30,113 bases of DNA from Asterionellopsis glacialis (Eukaryota; Bacillariophyta; Plagiogrammaphyceae; Rhaphoneidales; Asterionellopsidaceae): NCBI GenBank assembly GCA_014885115.2, contig WKLE02000605.1, positions 41,485 to 71,597 of the forward strand. Reading direction: 5' to 3'. Under the pieces are notes generated by a model, which was not told the origin of the DNA, searched no databases, and worked only from the letters and a program-made list of their open reading frames with translations. This document shows positions 18,426-29,988 of the stretch, piece after piece. The position numbers and the translations under genes were made by a program. Each line of letters opens with the position of its first letter. The stretch's first letter is position 1.

Positions 18426-18812
18426 ATGGTCTTTTTTATGAACTCAGCCGTTAACAGGATTGGCACCATGACAAGGTTCTTTAAGCGTGCAGTTGGATTC
18501 AATAGCGATGTCGCTGTAGTTTCTTCCGGTGTCAGTGAAGTTTCTTCTGATGTTGCTCCTCGCGTCGACCGTCGAGTTCGATACGCTGTCCCCGAAATTC
18601 CTGCTTTCCGGCATCAGGTTCGTCTGGTTCGATTCGATCTTGATAATAATACCACTAAGGAGTTCACCCCTGAACCTCGTATCGACTTCAAAAAAGTCCT
18701 CCTTAAGTCGATGGGTTCCGTTCTTGTTGACGAATTCAATCGGTTAACTTTGGCCACAAGAACTGTCCGTCGTTCAGCTCGCATCGCTCAAAAAGCAGCT
18801 CGAATGGCTTAA
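18426..18812 (+). CDS. Small basic protein, unknown function
   Basis: A 128-residue frame opened by ATG in a good context (AAACAATGG). Codon choice is biased towards C- and T-ending forms, like the plastid protein at 1801, which argues that it is real and well expressed. The first 25 residues are moderately hydrophobic and basic ('FFMNSAVNRIGTMTRFFKR'), perhaps a targeting sequence. The middle has a basic and acidic region, 'RRVRYAVPEIPAFRHQVRL', and the end is strongly basic ('RRSARIAQKAARMA'). No membrane helix or catalytic motif is visible, and I do not recognise the family. A second ATG lies at codon 5. Confidence 0.6.
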   Translation: MVFFMNSAVNRIGTMTRFFKRAVGFNSDVAVVSSGVSEVSSDVAPRVDRRVRYAVPEIPAFRHQVRLVRFDLDNNTTKEFTPEPRIDFKKVLLKSMGSVLVDEFNRLTLATRTVRRSARIAQKAARMA

Positions 18813-19782
18813 GTTCTTTTGATTCAACTTTTTATTTTTTTGCTTCATGATCAGTTCCAACAAGAGGGGAGAGAGTACTATATGATCATCTCGCGTTTTG
18901 CTTACAGAAAGTTCAGCTTTTATAGCTTGGTGTTTGTGGTTCACCTGAAGAAACGGCCCACGAGAGGGAGCTTTACAAGGTTGATCATACTCTCTCTTTC
19001 TCTGTTGGACTGGGATTGTCGTAATACACTACACTACTTCCCTTTTACAATACTGCTACTTGATGGAGAAATACACATATCATTGCTACCCCTTTACAAC
19101 ACTGCTACTAGATGGAGAACTATACATATCATTGGTTTTATTAAGATAGAATTTAATTATTCACTTCAGAGTACACTACTATTTTCGTGATTTAATTTTT
19201 TTTTGCTCTCTTTGACTAAAGATCCGATGCAAGGTTGCATGGACAACTCTATTTGTTTGTTTGAGTAATGACAAAATGAAAGACAAGTCCCAACGCTGGT
19301 TCTGGAATCTTTGTACGGGGTGGTGATCCCAGGAGAGATTCTGGACCGTATCGTGCAATAGCACCCAACTCAATCCAAACTAAACCAAAGCGCACGTGCA
19401 CTGTATGGTAGTAAAAACATGGAGTTTGGTGGTCGGTCCACATGTCCATAACAAAGAAAAAATAATTTCTGACAAGCCACTAACTCAATTATTTTAAGGC
19501 ACCCATTTTCATTTTGTCCATATCCTGTGAATATTGAAGTCACCAGAGAATATTTGTGAAAGACGTGTTTCTTTAACTGCTTTACCATTTATACATATTG
19601 GACATTTATTTCCTTAAAATTTATATTATGTTGAATACGGCACCGACAGTCGGACAACTCACATCCACAAAACCTTCTCTCCGATTACCTCATAACACCA
19701 ATCACCCCATGACTTACACCTGACACTCAATGAGTCACTTTGATGCGGATGCATTAAAATGTGGCTTTCATCTTCAACGAGT
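18813..19782. other. Intergenic region with a short tandem repeat
   Basis: The 3' flanks of two converging genes. Apart from the 49-base tandem repeat at 19037-19134, I see no gene; short frames on both strands have no recognisable motif. Confidence 0.5.
19037..19134. repeat. Two-copy tandem repeat, 49-base period
   Basis: Copy 1 (19037-19085) and copy 2 (19086-19134) share 'tttacaa.actgctact.gat', 'ggagaa.ta.acatatcatt' and more, with about five differences. It lies in the 3' flank of the small gene at 18426. Confidence 0.8.
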
Positions 19783-22551
19783 CTATGTTTCTGCTTCCAC
19801 CTTATCATCCTCTGCAGCCTCCACTAGAACCTCTGTGCTCAAACTTACAGGAATTTGGGATGATATCTTGGTTGTCTTCTTGCTGACAGAGATTGCAGCG
19901 AAAAAATAAACTATTTTCCAGAAAGCAGCAATGGCGATCAAAATAATGATATCTTTTGCAACTTCGTCTTCACTTGATATGAGAGCTACGTACGCAAATG
20001 TAAAATTGTTGATAAACAAGAAACAGGTTGTGAGTAGGTGACCCACCAAACAAGTCTACATAAGATAGTACACAACAGAGCACTTGAATGAACTTACGAA
20101 CGACTCTACCAAATGCATCTAACACAGAATGACCATCACCAGATGCTGAGCAAACGGGTTGTGCCGAAAAATCAGTGCATGTGTCCCAGTCTGTATCCTT
20201 GAAAATGAGGTACGTAGAACTACGAACATAATATCCAAGAGGCATGACGTAGTAGAAGAACTTGAAAGGCCAAAATAAATCTTTTTCTGGGATGAGGAAA
20301 CCACCGAATAAAAATCCAGCAAACCAAAATTGCATAAAATTAAGCATACCAATGATAACATCTTCTGACAAAACAGAAAAGGCCTCAGCTGCACTTTCGT
20401 AACAGTAGAAGCAAGCTGAGTAAAGAACAAGTACCAAACCAAAGCTACTGAAAGGAAAGCTAATGATGGCATATCCAGGAATCAACAGAGATAGAATTCC
20501 AAAGAGGAACATGATTGGAATCACCATGACAAACTTTGATAACAAGTAACTCTAGTAAAGAGAGAAATAAAAGAATCACCAAAAAAGCAAGATGAGCTTT
20601 AAAACGTCGACACAGTCAGAAAAAGAACCTACAAAAGAGGACTTACCTGGGGTCTGATCATACCGTTCTTGACTTCAAGAAGAAGGGACTTAAATTCGTC
20701 GTTCAAAGTGTAGACTGCAACCACACCCACTACATCAGTTTCAAATAAAGGGAAAAGGAACGTTTAGCATCTACCCACTATTACAGGATCGCGAGAACTA
20801 ATTGAGAGACCAGATCGTCAAAACTTTACTTACTGTTGGCCGGCATACCCATGAACCAAACTGGAAGAGACATTAAGGAAACAGCAGTGTGAGATTTCTG
20901 TCATTTTAAAAATGAATTTATATCTGTTCTTGTTACAGCAAAAAAACCTGTAAACTTACTATTGCACCAGAATTTGTTCTGAGATTGGCTCTGAGTATCT
21001 TCTCTTGAATTTTTGTACACAAGAGCAAACACAAGTGTACCCACGGCAAAAATGGCAGCACGACCAATGTACAAGACGGGATCACGGGTGACCAGGAGCA
21101 TCTGACGCTTGAATACGATCTTGACTTCGTCCATCAAACCGCAATCTTCACAAGTAGACAATCCTTTTTTAGTTTCTCCAATATCATCAGTGTATTCAGC
21201 CTTGCGAGTTTGCCATAAATCAAGGATGCCTCGCACTTCATCCTCATCGGAAAAGTCTGAATTAACAATATCAAGGAAATGTTCAGATGGATTTGTGGCA
21301 GCGGGCAACGGGTATCCAATACTGTCAAAATAGGGGACAGCGTCAGGCAACCTTCCAGTGAAGGCTTCACGCCCTCTTGAAAGGATCATAACTTGATCAA
21401 ATCCGCTGTAAACCACGGTAGAGGGCTGATGGATTGTACAGACCACGATAACACCTTCATCTCTAGCAACACGTTGCATCTCTGCAGCTACAGCAGTAGA
21501 AGATGCAGAATCTAGGCCTGAAGTTGGTTCATCAAGGAATAAAACTGCTGGCTGTTTAAGCAAAGCGATAGCAATGGAAAGACGACGTTTCTGGCCACCA
21601 CTAAGACCGGCGCAGCGAACGTCTGCACAGCTGTCGAGCCCCATGGATGACAACACTCCATCAATCACTGCTGTGAGTTCGTTGGGTGAAGCAACCTTGT
21701 AAAGCTGGGCTGCAAAGGTGAGAGATTCTCTCACTGTAATATACGGCCAATGCTTGTCTACTTGTTGAACGACTTGAGAATGTTGAATAATGCGAGGAGC
21801 AAGAGGGAAAAGTTTGTTTGTAACTGATGAGTAAAGGTAAAGACAAGAATGAAATGAAGAATGGTGTGCGTATAGAAATTAATGTACTTACTGTAACAAT
21901 GTTCATTGAAAACTTCAGCCGACATCGGAACGCCATTTAAAGCTACTTCACCATACGGAGTACCGAAATGTGCATCGAGCGTAAGAACACGAAGAAGAGA
22001 TGTCTGTTGTATAAAAAGAACCCAAAACGAAAAAAAACAAACAAGCAAACGAAAAAAAATAAAATATTTGTTAGTTTGGCGTTTTCCACTACAAGACACA
22101 TATACATTATATCTCTGGTGTGTTCCTGACCTTTCCAGCCCCGGATGGACCCATCAGTGCCACGGATTCTGAACAATAAGAAAGGAGGGAAAAGAAGTGA
22201 GTACGGTAAGGCGTTTATCATGCATGTAATATCTCGAGACAAAGAAATGTCAATGTATCGGCAAGGCAAGGTTTACAACGCTCAACACTTTCTAAATTAC
22301 ATGCTCTTACCTCCACTCTTGATGGTATGGCTGACATTGGTAATAATCTTCTTTGATTTATCACCCTTTCCAACGACAAAGTACAAATCTTTGAACTGAA
22401 ATACAGATTCTTCCGTGTCACTGCCAGCGAGATTTTTTACACTCTTGAGAAGATCCTTCACCGACTGAGTACTACGTCTCTTTTGCATCATAGTCTGGCG
22501 AGCACCCCCAGCCTCTTCGCCATCTTGGTTTTGCTGGTCGATTTCAACCAT
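19783..22551 (-). CDS. ABCG-family half-transporter (paralogue A), 8 exons
   Basis: Minus-strand exons 22551-22311, 22168-22131, 22003-21892, 21772-20960, 20860-20834, 20729-20647, 20551-20098 and 19985-19783. All introns are GT-AG and phases agree, giving 656 residues. The N-terminal ATPase domain is complete: Walker A 'GPSGAGKT' (87-94, split by intron 2 between K93 and T94), signature 'LSGGQ' (187-191), Walker B 'AVLFLDEP' (206-213) and H-loop 'CTIHQPS'. It is followed by a membrane domain of about six helices from ~365 ('GRAAIFAVGTLVFALVY') with 'GFLFGGFLIPE' between later helices, and a Glu/Lys-rich cytosolic tail. This order (ATPase first, one membrane domain) defines ABCG half-transporters, which work as dimers to move lipids, sterols or small molecules. 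The substrate is unknown. Exon 5 is only 27 bases. Paralogue B lies head to head at 23863. Confidence 0.9.
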
Positions 22552-23862
22552 GGTGACTTCTTATGAACTTTATCGCACCTATTGCGTGTTCCTTTGTATA
22601 CACAGCAGCAGATCGAATCTGTGTCGTCAATGACAGCTTCTCTCTCAAACCAGAACAACACCGGTGGGGAAACAGGACAGAATATATAATATGAACTCGA
22701 ACTAAATCCAGTTTCTCGGTGTTTCTGTTTCGCATATCTATTTCCCATACCTGTGGTATAGTGCCTACTGTACCTGGTACCAGGTAGTACCGGGGTATCC
22801 ATTCGCCTGAGTAGTGGCCGGTGAATTTCTCTATGAAAAAGTTTGTATAAAAACCACGTTATAGTGCAATTTCGTGTTTTATTCGTTCTGCCTGTTTGCA
22901 CGGTAGTAAGTAGGACCTCAAGGATAGAAAGCGAGCGATTGATTCGCTTTGTCGTACTGAATGCATTAGTCTAGTTCAAAGCGTACTAGGTACGAGTATC
23001 GTAGCACATCTGAACATTTCTTAGGGCTAAAATGTTCGTCTTGTCTTGGATGAACTCGTTTTACAAAAACAGCTATCTTGGATAGTGATACCATTTATGC
23101 CCTTTGGACCAATAATTATGATGATAAGAATCAGCTGTAGATGCTTGAACTGACTGACTGTGGTCGAACAAGTATGGGTAATAAGTACCGATACATATCC
23201 ACCGGTCAGGGGTTACTTTCTGATTGATCGACCTTCTTCCGAGAGAATCGCAGTGGTGTTTCTCTAGAGCGGGGCGGGCGATGTTTGGTATTGGCTTCTC
23301 CAAAACCGCATCCAAACGCGTGAAAAATAGAGTGAATTTTTTATTTTTTAGGGGCAAATGGTCTACGACTAATGCAAGGTAATACCATAATTGTATTCTT
23401 AAAAAAATAAATGAGAATAACACATTCTTCAATCAGTTCGGAAAAACAATCCGTAAAAATCGTAATTTTCTTTTTGATATAAGTCAGAATATTCCCCTGA
23501 CGTCATATTGTTATATAATGTTCAAATTTAGTTGAGACGGAGACACCATCTTGTTTTCTGTTGAAAAAGGAGTATCTTCCGAAAAACCTGCAGAAAATGC
23601 GAAACAAATTTTCTGTTCTCTGTTCTGTTACCAGAAGGACGGTAGTGTCACGCTCGGCCGCCTAACCCTCTACCTGTAGGTAACATTTCTACGGTACACG
23701 GAAAAACCTAGTCTAGCAAGATCGCGTTCCTGTTTCCACTTTCACCCACAAGAGTCTGACAAACAAAAACACACTTGTCTACAACACCGACCGTGCGAAT
23801 TCAGCACTGTTTCACCTCACCCATTTTGAAACAAAAAAGCCCCAAGTACGCAAGTGTTCAAA
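22552..23862. promoter_or_regulatory. Shared upstream region of two head-to-head ABCG genes
   Basis: The 1311 bases between the two start codons hold both promoters. It contains the perfect 16-base palindrome 'tacctggtaccaggta' at 22771-22786, a related 'actaggtacgag' near 22985, and a CRE-like 'tgacgtca' at 23499-23506. In diatoms such CRE-like sites have been linked to CO2/cAMP-responsive promoters; a role here is only a suggestion. No gene seen. Confidence 0.5.
22771..22786. repeat. Perfect 16-base palindrome (GGTACC core)
   Basis: 'tacctggtaccaggta' equals its own reverse complement. It lies 220 bases upstream of ABCG paralogue A and belongs to a group of 'ccaggtac'-type elements found in several intergenic regions of this window. 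Confidence 0.9.
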
Positions 23863-26507
23863 ATGACAGATGACGAAGTAGAAGTTCAGGATCGTCCGGG
23901 CATGGCCGCTCCCGGAAGTGGAAAATCCGTCAAGGATGTCCTCAAAAGTGTACGTCGTATCAAGGCCAAGTCAAGTGCAATGGAAGATGCAACCTTTGAA
24001 ATTAAGAATTTGAATTTCACCTTTGGAAAGGGTGACAAACAGAAACCAATTCTGAGGAATATCAACCATACAATGAAAAACGGACGTAAGTTACTCTTTC
24101 TTTTACACCGATATTTGTGTTAGTTTCGTTGGCAGTACAGCATTTTTGGTTGCTCCACAATCATAAAGTTGCAAATCTGGTGAGGTAGCGTATGTCAAAT
24201 TGTAACGAAGACAATTCTCAAGCAATCATTGTGTTTCTTTATATGATTCTTTTTCTTTTCTTTCTTACAGATGTTATGGCCATGATGGGTCCTTCTGGAG
24301 CTGGAAAGGTGCGCAGAAAACAACATCTATATTTTGTAGAATGCTTCATTTTGCAGGAGTATTCTTGTAGCGTTTCTTCGTGCAGTTTCAGTTTTAGGCT
24401 TCATTCTCACGTTGACTTTTGTTTTTACTTCTTTAAATTGATTTCGCACGAACATCGTTTTAGACTGCTTTGCTTGACGTTCTTACTCTTGATGGGTCGT
24501 GGGGCGAAGCTACGGGTTCGGTCAATTTGAACGGTGTCCCGTTGGATGCAGATGTGTTTAAAGATCACTGCTTTGGTACGATGAATGACGTTTCACTTTG
24601 GGCACTGCTAGTATTGAAATGGAAGTTTTGGAAAACTTACTCAACTCTTTTTTCTTTTTCATTCATTTTGTAGTTCTCAAACAAGTCGATAGGCACTGGC
24701 CGTATCTTACAGCTAGAGAATCCCTCACGTTTGCCACTAAATTGTTCAATGTTGCAGATGCTGCTGATGTTCCGGATGTCGTCAATGGTGTTCTCGATGC
24801 GTTGGGACTTGAGATTTGTGCTGATACCCAGTGTGCAAGACTAAGTGGCGGACAAAAACGTCGTCTTTCTCTTGCAGTTGCATTACTCAAGCAACCAACC
24901 ATGCTTTTCTTGGTAAGTTTTGGGTATGGGGTGCAGTGGGTTTTGATACTGAGATTAACTAATATCAATTCCTACATTTTGTTGGATAACGTTAGGACGA
25001 ACCTACTACTGGTTTGGATTCGGCTTCTTCTTCCGCCATTACAGAAGAGATCGGCCGTGTTGCTTCGGAAGAGGGTGTCATCATTATTTGTACTATCCAT
25101 CAACCCTCAACAAAGGTATGCTTTTTTAGTGTATGCGCTCACTGTTTGTGCACCATGACGAACTGAAAAATAACATCGCCTGAATTTTCTTCCCATGAAA
25201 TCATATATAAATAGGTCTATTTGAGTTTCGACCAAGTCATGATTCTCTCCTTGGGTCGACAGGCTTACACAGGACCAGTTAGCAAGGCGGATGAGTACTT
25301 TGGAAGTATCGGTTATCCACTTCCTCCTGCTACGAATCCGGCAGAGCACTTTCTTGATTTAGTCAATGCTGACTTTTCGGATGAAGACCAGGTCAATGGT
25401 ATTTTAGATGCTTGGGAGAAAAAGGTACCCGAAGAATCCGGAAAGAGCGGCCGGGAAGGCCTTGATGAAGTAGGAGAGGGTCAATCGTTTATGTCTGAAT
25501 TGACTCTCATGTTCAAGCGTTGTGCATTGCTTGTCATGCGTGATCCAGTCCTTTATTTAGGTAGAATGGCGTTGTTTTGTTTTGCTTGCTTGTTCTTTTC
25601 CATTGTCTACTTTCGATCCCGAGACAATGACCAAAGCCAAGCACCTTATAAGCTCTGGTTGGCCACTTGGGTGATTGGTATGCCTGCAAACAGTAAGTAA
25701 AATGTTTATTACGTCTGCTACTATAGAGGATGAGATGTCAACTTTGTTCGAATTGTTCGTCAAACTTATCCTTTTTTCTTTAATACTTAATTAAAAACAC
25801 AATGAACAATTTTGACTCTTTAAACCAAAGTGGCTGCCGTGGCTGTGTATGGACTTACGGAAGAGTTTGCTGCCATTTCCTTGGAAGTGAAAAATGGAAT
25901 GGTGAACCCGCTTACTTACTTAATGTCCAAGTCCTTGCTGGTAGTTCCTGTCATGTTCCTCATGGCAATAACCTCATGTACCTTGAGTTATTTTGTTGTG
26001 ATGGATTTTCCATGGGAAATCTATGGACGGATCATTCTTCTTTGGGCTTCGACGTATTACGTTTACGAGAATGTGGCAGAGGTCATGTCAGTTATCTTTG
26101 ATGACGTTGTTATGGGTATGTTGAATCATGTTCAATATTGGTTCGTTACATTTTTGTTTGGTGGATTTTTAATTCCCGAACAGGACTTGTATTGGCCATT
26201 TAAATTCTTCTACTATGTGACACCCATGTCCTACTTTTTGAAAAGTTGCTTGTACCTAGTCGTTACAAATACGACATGGGAAAAATGCCCCCCTGAAAAA
26301 ATATTTGAATCAGCTGTTTGTGTCGATAGCACTGATGGACATGATGTTTTGGCAGGTCTCGTTCAGGTCTTTCCTTTCCTCACGACAGATGATACCTTTG
26401 CAAAGGATATTTTGATTTTGATTGCACAAGGAATCTTTTGGAAGGGCCTTTACGTTATCTTCTTCATGCTGAAAAGCAAGAAGGTTGCTCGTATCAAACA
26501 GGAATAA
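23863..26507 (+). CDS. ABCG-family half-transporter (paralogue B), 7 exons
   Basis: Exons 23863-24085, 24271-24308, 24464-24575, 24674-24912, 24996-25115, 25215-25692 and 25831-26507. All introns are GT-AG and in phase, giving 628 residues. ATPase domain: Walker A 'GPSGAGKT' (81-88, split by intron 2 as in paralogue A), 'LSGGQ', Walker B 'MLFLDEP' (split by intron 4) and H-loop 'CTIHQPS'. The membrane domain starts with 'GRMALFCFACLFFSIVY' and keeps 'FLFGGFLIPEQDLYWPFKFFYY', split here as FLFGGFLIPE...WPFKFFYY, matching paralogue A. I chose ATG 23863; the frame is open a little further upstream but lacks an ATG. Four intron positions and phases are shared with paralogue A; introns 4 and 5 are found only here. 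Probable role: export or membrane transport of an unknown lipid-like substrate as a homodimer, or as a heterodimer with A. Confidence 0.9.
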
Positions 26508-26721
26508 ATGTTTCACATTGTTTAGTTTCGCGGTTTTAATGTCACATATGAGTAACTCATGATTTGATATAAAAATGATAATTATTTAAAAATAGATGTA
26601 TTTGCTGGCTCTTTGATAATTGTTTGATAATAGCAGGAGCACTAGATTCGATCATTCAAGCTCTATGCTACATCTGAAATCCTACATGTACACATGGTCG
26701 ACTCAAACCAGCAGTAAGGCT

Positions 26722-29247
26722 TCAAACAGGGGATTCTTCTTCAGTCAAATCATTGTCGCGAAGATTGATATGTTCGCCGCGAAGGTGTCTTCTTGACTGA
26801 TACTCCGAGGTCGACAAAGCTGCTAAGCTAGTCCATATCTCCGCCGTAGATGGAGATGTAGACGCAGAATGTTGAGTTGCGCTTAGTCGGTTTGTTTCTT
26901 TTGCAGCCGCTGTGGTCGCCACAGCTGCCAAAACTTGACTTGTTCGTACTCTGTTGATATTCTTGCTGTTTTCTGTGCTTTCCCTAGAAGCTTGAACAAT
27001 GGATTCTTTCAGAAGAAACTTACTCTCTTCAGTCTGATCAAATTTTTCGCCTTCTGTTTTTGATGCTGTGTTTAAGTTGTAGCCGGTTGTTGTCAACCAT
27101 CCACAACTTCCTGCAAGGAACAGATTACTTGTCATCCTGGGGTCACCAAAGTTGTTGTAGGAGGCAGTCACTTGTAAGGCAGCCGCACAAATTTGTATGA
27201 GCACGAGCCAAAATGAAATAGAAGTAGGAAGCATAGCTAACATTTGAGCACGAATCTCATCTTCTGATATTTCTGGATCCAAGTCTTCAATGTATTTGAT
27301 GAAATTTGACTAGAGAGAGAATATTTCACGGCAAAGCAAAACGATATATTAATGTACAAAGTTTCGTTTCACAAAGGTATATGCTGGATGGTCTTATTAC
27401 TCACACAGATAATATGGCCATCTTCATTCGTGTCGAGTTTTCCAACCAGTATTTCAAAGTCATTGGATGAGATAAACACGCCTGGTGAAAGAGTGAAATT
27501 TGATTAACAATTTTCAGAAAAGGTTTAAGGTAGCACGGAGGGTGAGACAAGCAGAATTTAAGAGAACTACGAACTTACCAACTTCAATCAGCACACTGTA
27601 CAGCTTAGCCTTCTCCACTTCTTTTTCTCCGCTTTGTCCAACAACATCAAACAGATGGCAAGCTCCAATTCTCTGGTACTCTCTACTTTCGAACTCGTTC
27701 AACCAACCAATGTGGTAGTCTGTCACACCTTTTACTGTACTTGAACGTACCAGTTTTTTATCAAACTGACTAACCAGTAATCCAAGCTTGACGGCCAGGG
27801 CACGGAGCCTCGAATCGACTCTGTTTTCAGCAGATACGAGGGAATAGAGAAACCTGTAAACATTTACAGTACCACCAAGAGCTCCAGCAAAATAAAGCAC
27901 ACACCCTATGCCAACCAAATGAGTAATAAGTTCATCAGGACCTTCAAGGAAATCTATGGGCACAAATGGAATGCTGCCAATCACAAAGCACGTTGAAGTC
28001 CAGAAACCAACATTTCTGATGCATTGACTTAGAAATGCAAAATTTTTCTGATTTTTTGAAACTCCTACTTGCTTGGCTTCGGCAAATTCGATCAAATCCT
28101 GCACAGTGACAGTACCTTCAATATTCATACCTGAATCCTTAAAAATCTGAACAAGCTCGTCATATGCTAAAAATGTGCCGCTGCTTTCAAGAAAGAGTCG
28201 AAGCTGCTTTAAGGATATAATACCTATATCGCTATTGAATCCTTTGTTTTGTGATTCCTGACGAAAGACGGCAGACATTGTAAATGCACGGGAAGATCCC
28301 GATTGGAGAAACTCTGATGATTTGAGTTTATTCATTTTTTCGAAGTAAAACCTAGGAAAATCTGATGCAAAAGTTCAGTAAAAGCACAGCCCAATCAAAC
28401 TTCAGGTGAGAAATGTGCACTGCAAGCCATATAGTATATCCATAGAAAATAGGTTAATGTTACCTTGTTTAATCCACTTCACGAGCTTCTGGTTGGTGAG
28501 AACAATTCGTTCATAAACAGCACTCTCAAAATCGTAAACTACAAAGACAAACCCAAAAGACCCAATCAGATAGCCCCAAGAACCAATTTGATAGTAGTAA
28601 TGATCTTTGGCATAGAGGTCTCCGTATTCTCTTCCTCGAAGATTTGTAATGACATTTGAAAGACTACCGATGAAGAAACAGAGTGAACACCAAAATGACA
28701 TTGATTTTAAAAGCCTCCATAACACAATTTTGGTTCGCTCATGCTTCGTTTTTGGGCGAATTCCGTTGATATAATTTGCCAGGTCTTCCGCATCGATGAG
28801 ACCTTCACTGTCTTTATCAGCTTTGTCATAAATTTGGTTCAAGACATTATCGTTAATAAGAACACCGACGGTATCTAATAGCATGTCTTGGAGCTCACTT
28901 CTTGTTATTTTCTTCTGATTTTGTTCGATAAGGGAATTCCTGACAAACTTTCTTATCTTTTCATCCTGGTTACTTTTTCCTTCGGCAACGATTTTAAAGA
29001 CATTTGCACCCAAAGGATCATCATAATTATGTTGGTGCTCAACATCAACATATCCGACGGACATTCTCGTACGTTGCCGTCCTCGTTGCGGAACATTTTT
29101 CACTACTTCGTCCAAGAAACTATCCGATCTTGATCCCGAATGCCTTGATCCCGAATGGGTCAAACCTGTGACGGAATCAACTTCGACAAGCTCAACCGAC
29201 CAAGGGAACTCTGTTGAAGAATCTTTCTCCTGGGTTTCTTCTTGCAT
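26722..29247 (-). CDS. Threefold EF-hand / membrane-hairpin protein, 4 exons
   Basis: Minus-strand exons 29247-28464, 28361-27579, 27481-27405 and 27309-26722 join in phase (introns 102, 97 and 95 bases, GT-AG) into 743 residues. Three modules repeat, each an EF-hand-like pair followed by a hydrophobic hairpin opening with an [SG]FW motif. Module 1: loop D144-K-D146...E148-G149...D155, then 'SFWCSLCFFIGSLSN' (184-198) and a second helix at ~221-239. Module 2: degenerate loops (~300-355), then 'GFWTSTCFVIGSI' (380-392) and a helix at ~408-430. Module 3: loop D539-T-N-E-D-G-H-I (Asn at position 12), then 'SFWLVLIQICAAALQV' and 'LFLAGSCGWL'. N- and C-termini are Ser/Thr-rich and polar. It is probably a calcium-responsive membrane protein; the membrane and role are unknown. 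The first join relies on a GTAACA donor and CATCAG acceptor and is the weakest; otherwise two adjacent genes are possible. Confidence 0.75.
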
Positions 29248-29988
29248 GTTAACTACTAAGCCTGCACTCGAGACTTAGTAAGTTGTTTTTTGTTGTTGTA
29301 GAGGAAGCAGAAAAGTTTGATGCCTTGTAAACTATATTCCTGGAACTATCTTACCAGGTACAGTCGGTAGTATTAATTACCAAGAGGTTTAAAGTCACCT
29401 TAAGGTGATATATAAAAAAAAGAGAACAATTAACGTAGGATCCTGGTACATACAACGGCTAGAATTTAAACCTGAAATTGATACCTTATCCATCTTACAA
29501 TTATGAAAGTACGACTAAGTACAGGTACATATAGAGTAAGAGATTTGCTTTTTCGAGTCAATCTTGGATTGCTCGTCTTTCGGGAAATGCTCATCTGTTG
29601 GGCGCGGAATGATAGGCAATCCGTTATGTAAAAGATGAGGTATTACCTTTTGTATCAAATTTTTTATAGCAAAAATGAAATTATTTTGTTTGGAATTTTT
29701 TCGCTATTTATCATTATTGTTACGGCTAAAAACTAGCTGGTACAGTTAAAGTAACAATTCTAAGTACCTTTCGTGCCAAATCAGTTTCTTTCTACCAGAA
29801 ACCCGTTCAAATGTACATACGCTATTTTTCGTAGAATCATTAGACACGTCATCAGCTCCTAAGTAATGTAATGTTACTTAACGGTATACCAGACGGAACA
29901 TAAAAACTCTCACATTTATGAAAATTACGTGAAAGTCGTCAAAGAAACAATGTTGATGGTGGTAACAGGAGTAGTTATTTTATTATTT
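29248..29988. other. Intergenic, nothing recognised
   Basis: The 5' flank of the EF-hand gene and 3' flank of the partial gene at the window end. It contains another 'taccaggtac' element near 29353. No gene seen. Confidence 0.45.

Noticed and set aside
28402..28463. Separate end for the first EF-hand exon (frame continues to a stop at 28402)
   Set aside because: A GT-AG intron in matching phase joins it to the next exon and yields a regular threefold repeat, so a single gene is preferred, although the two-gene reading is not excluded.
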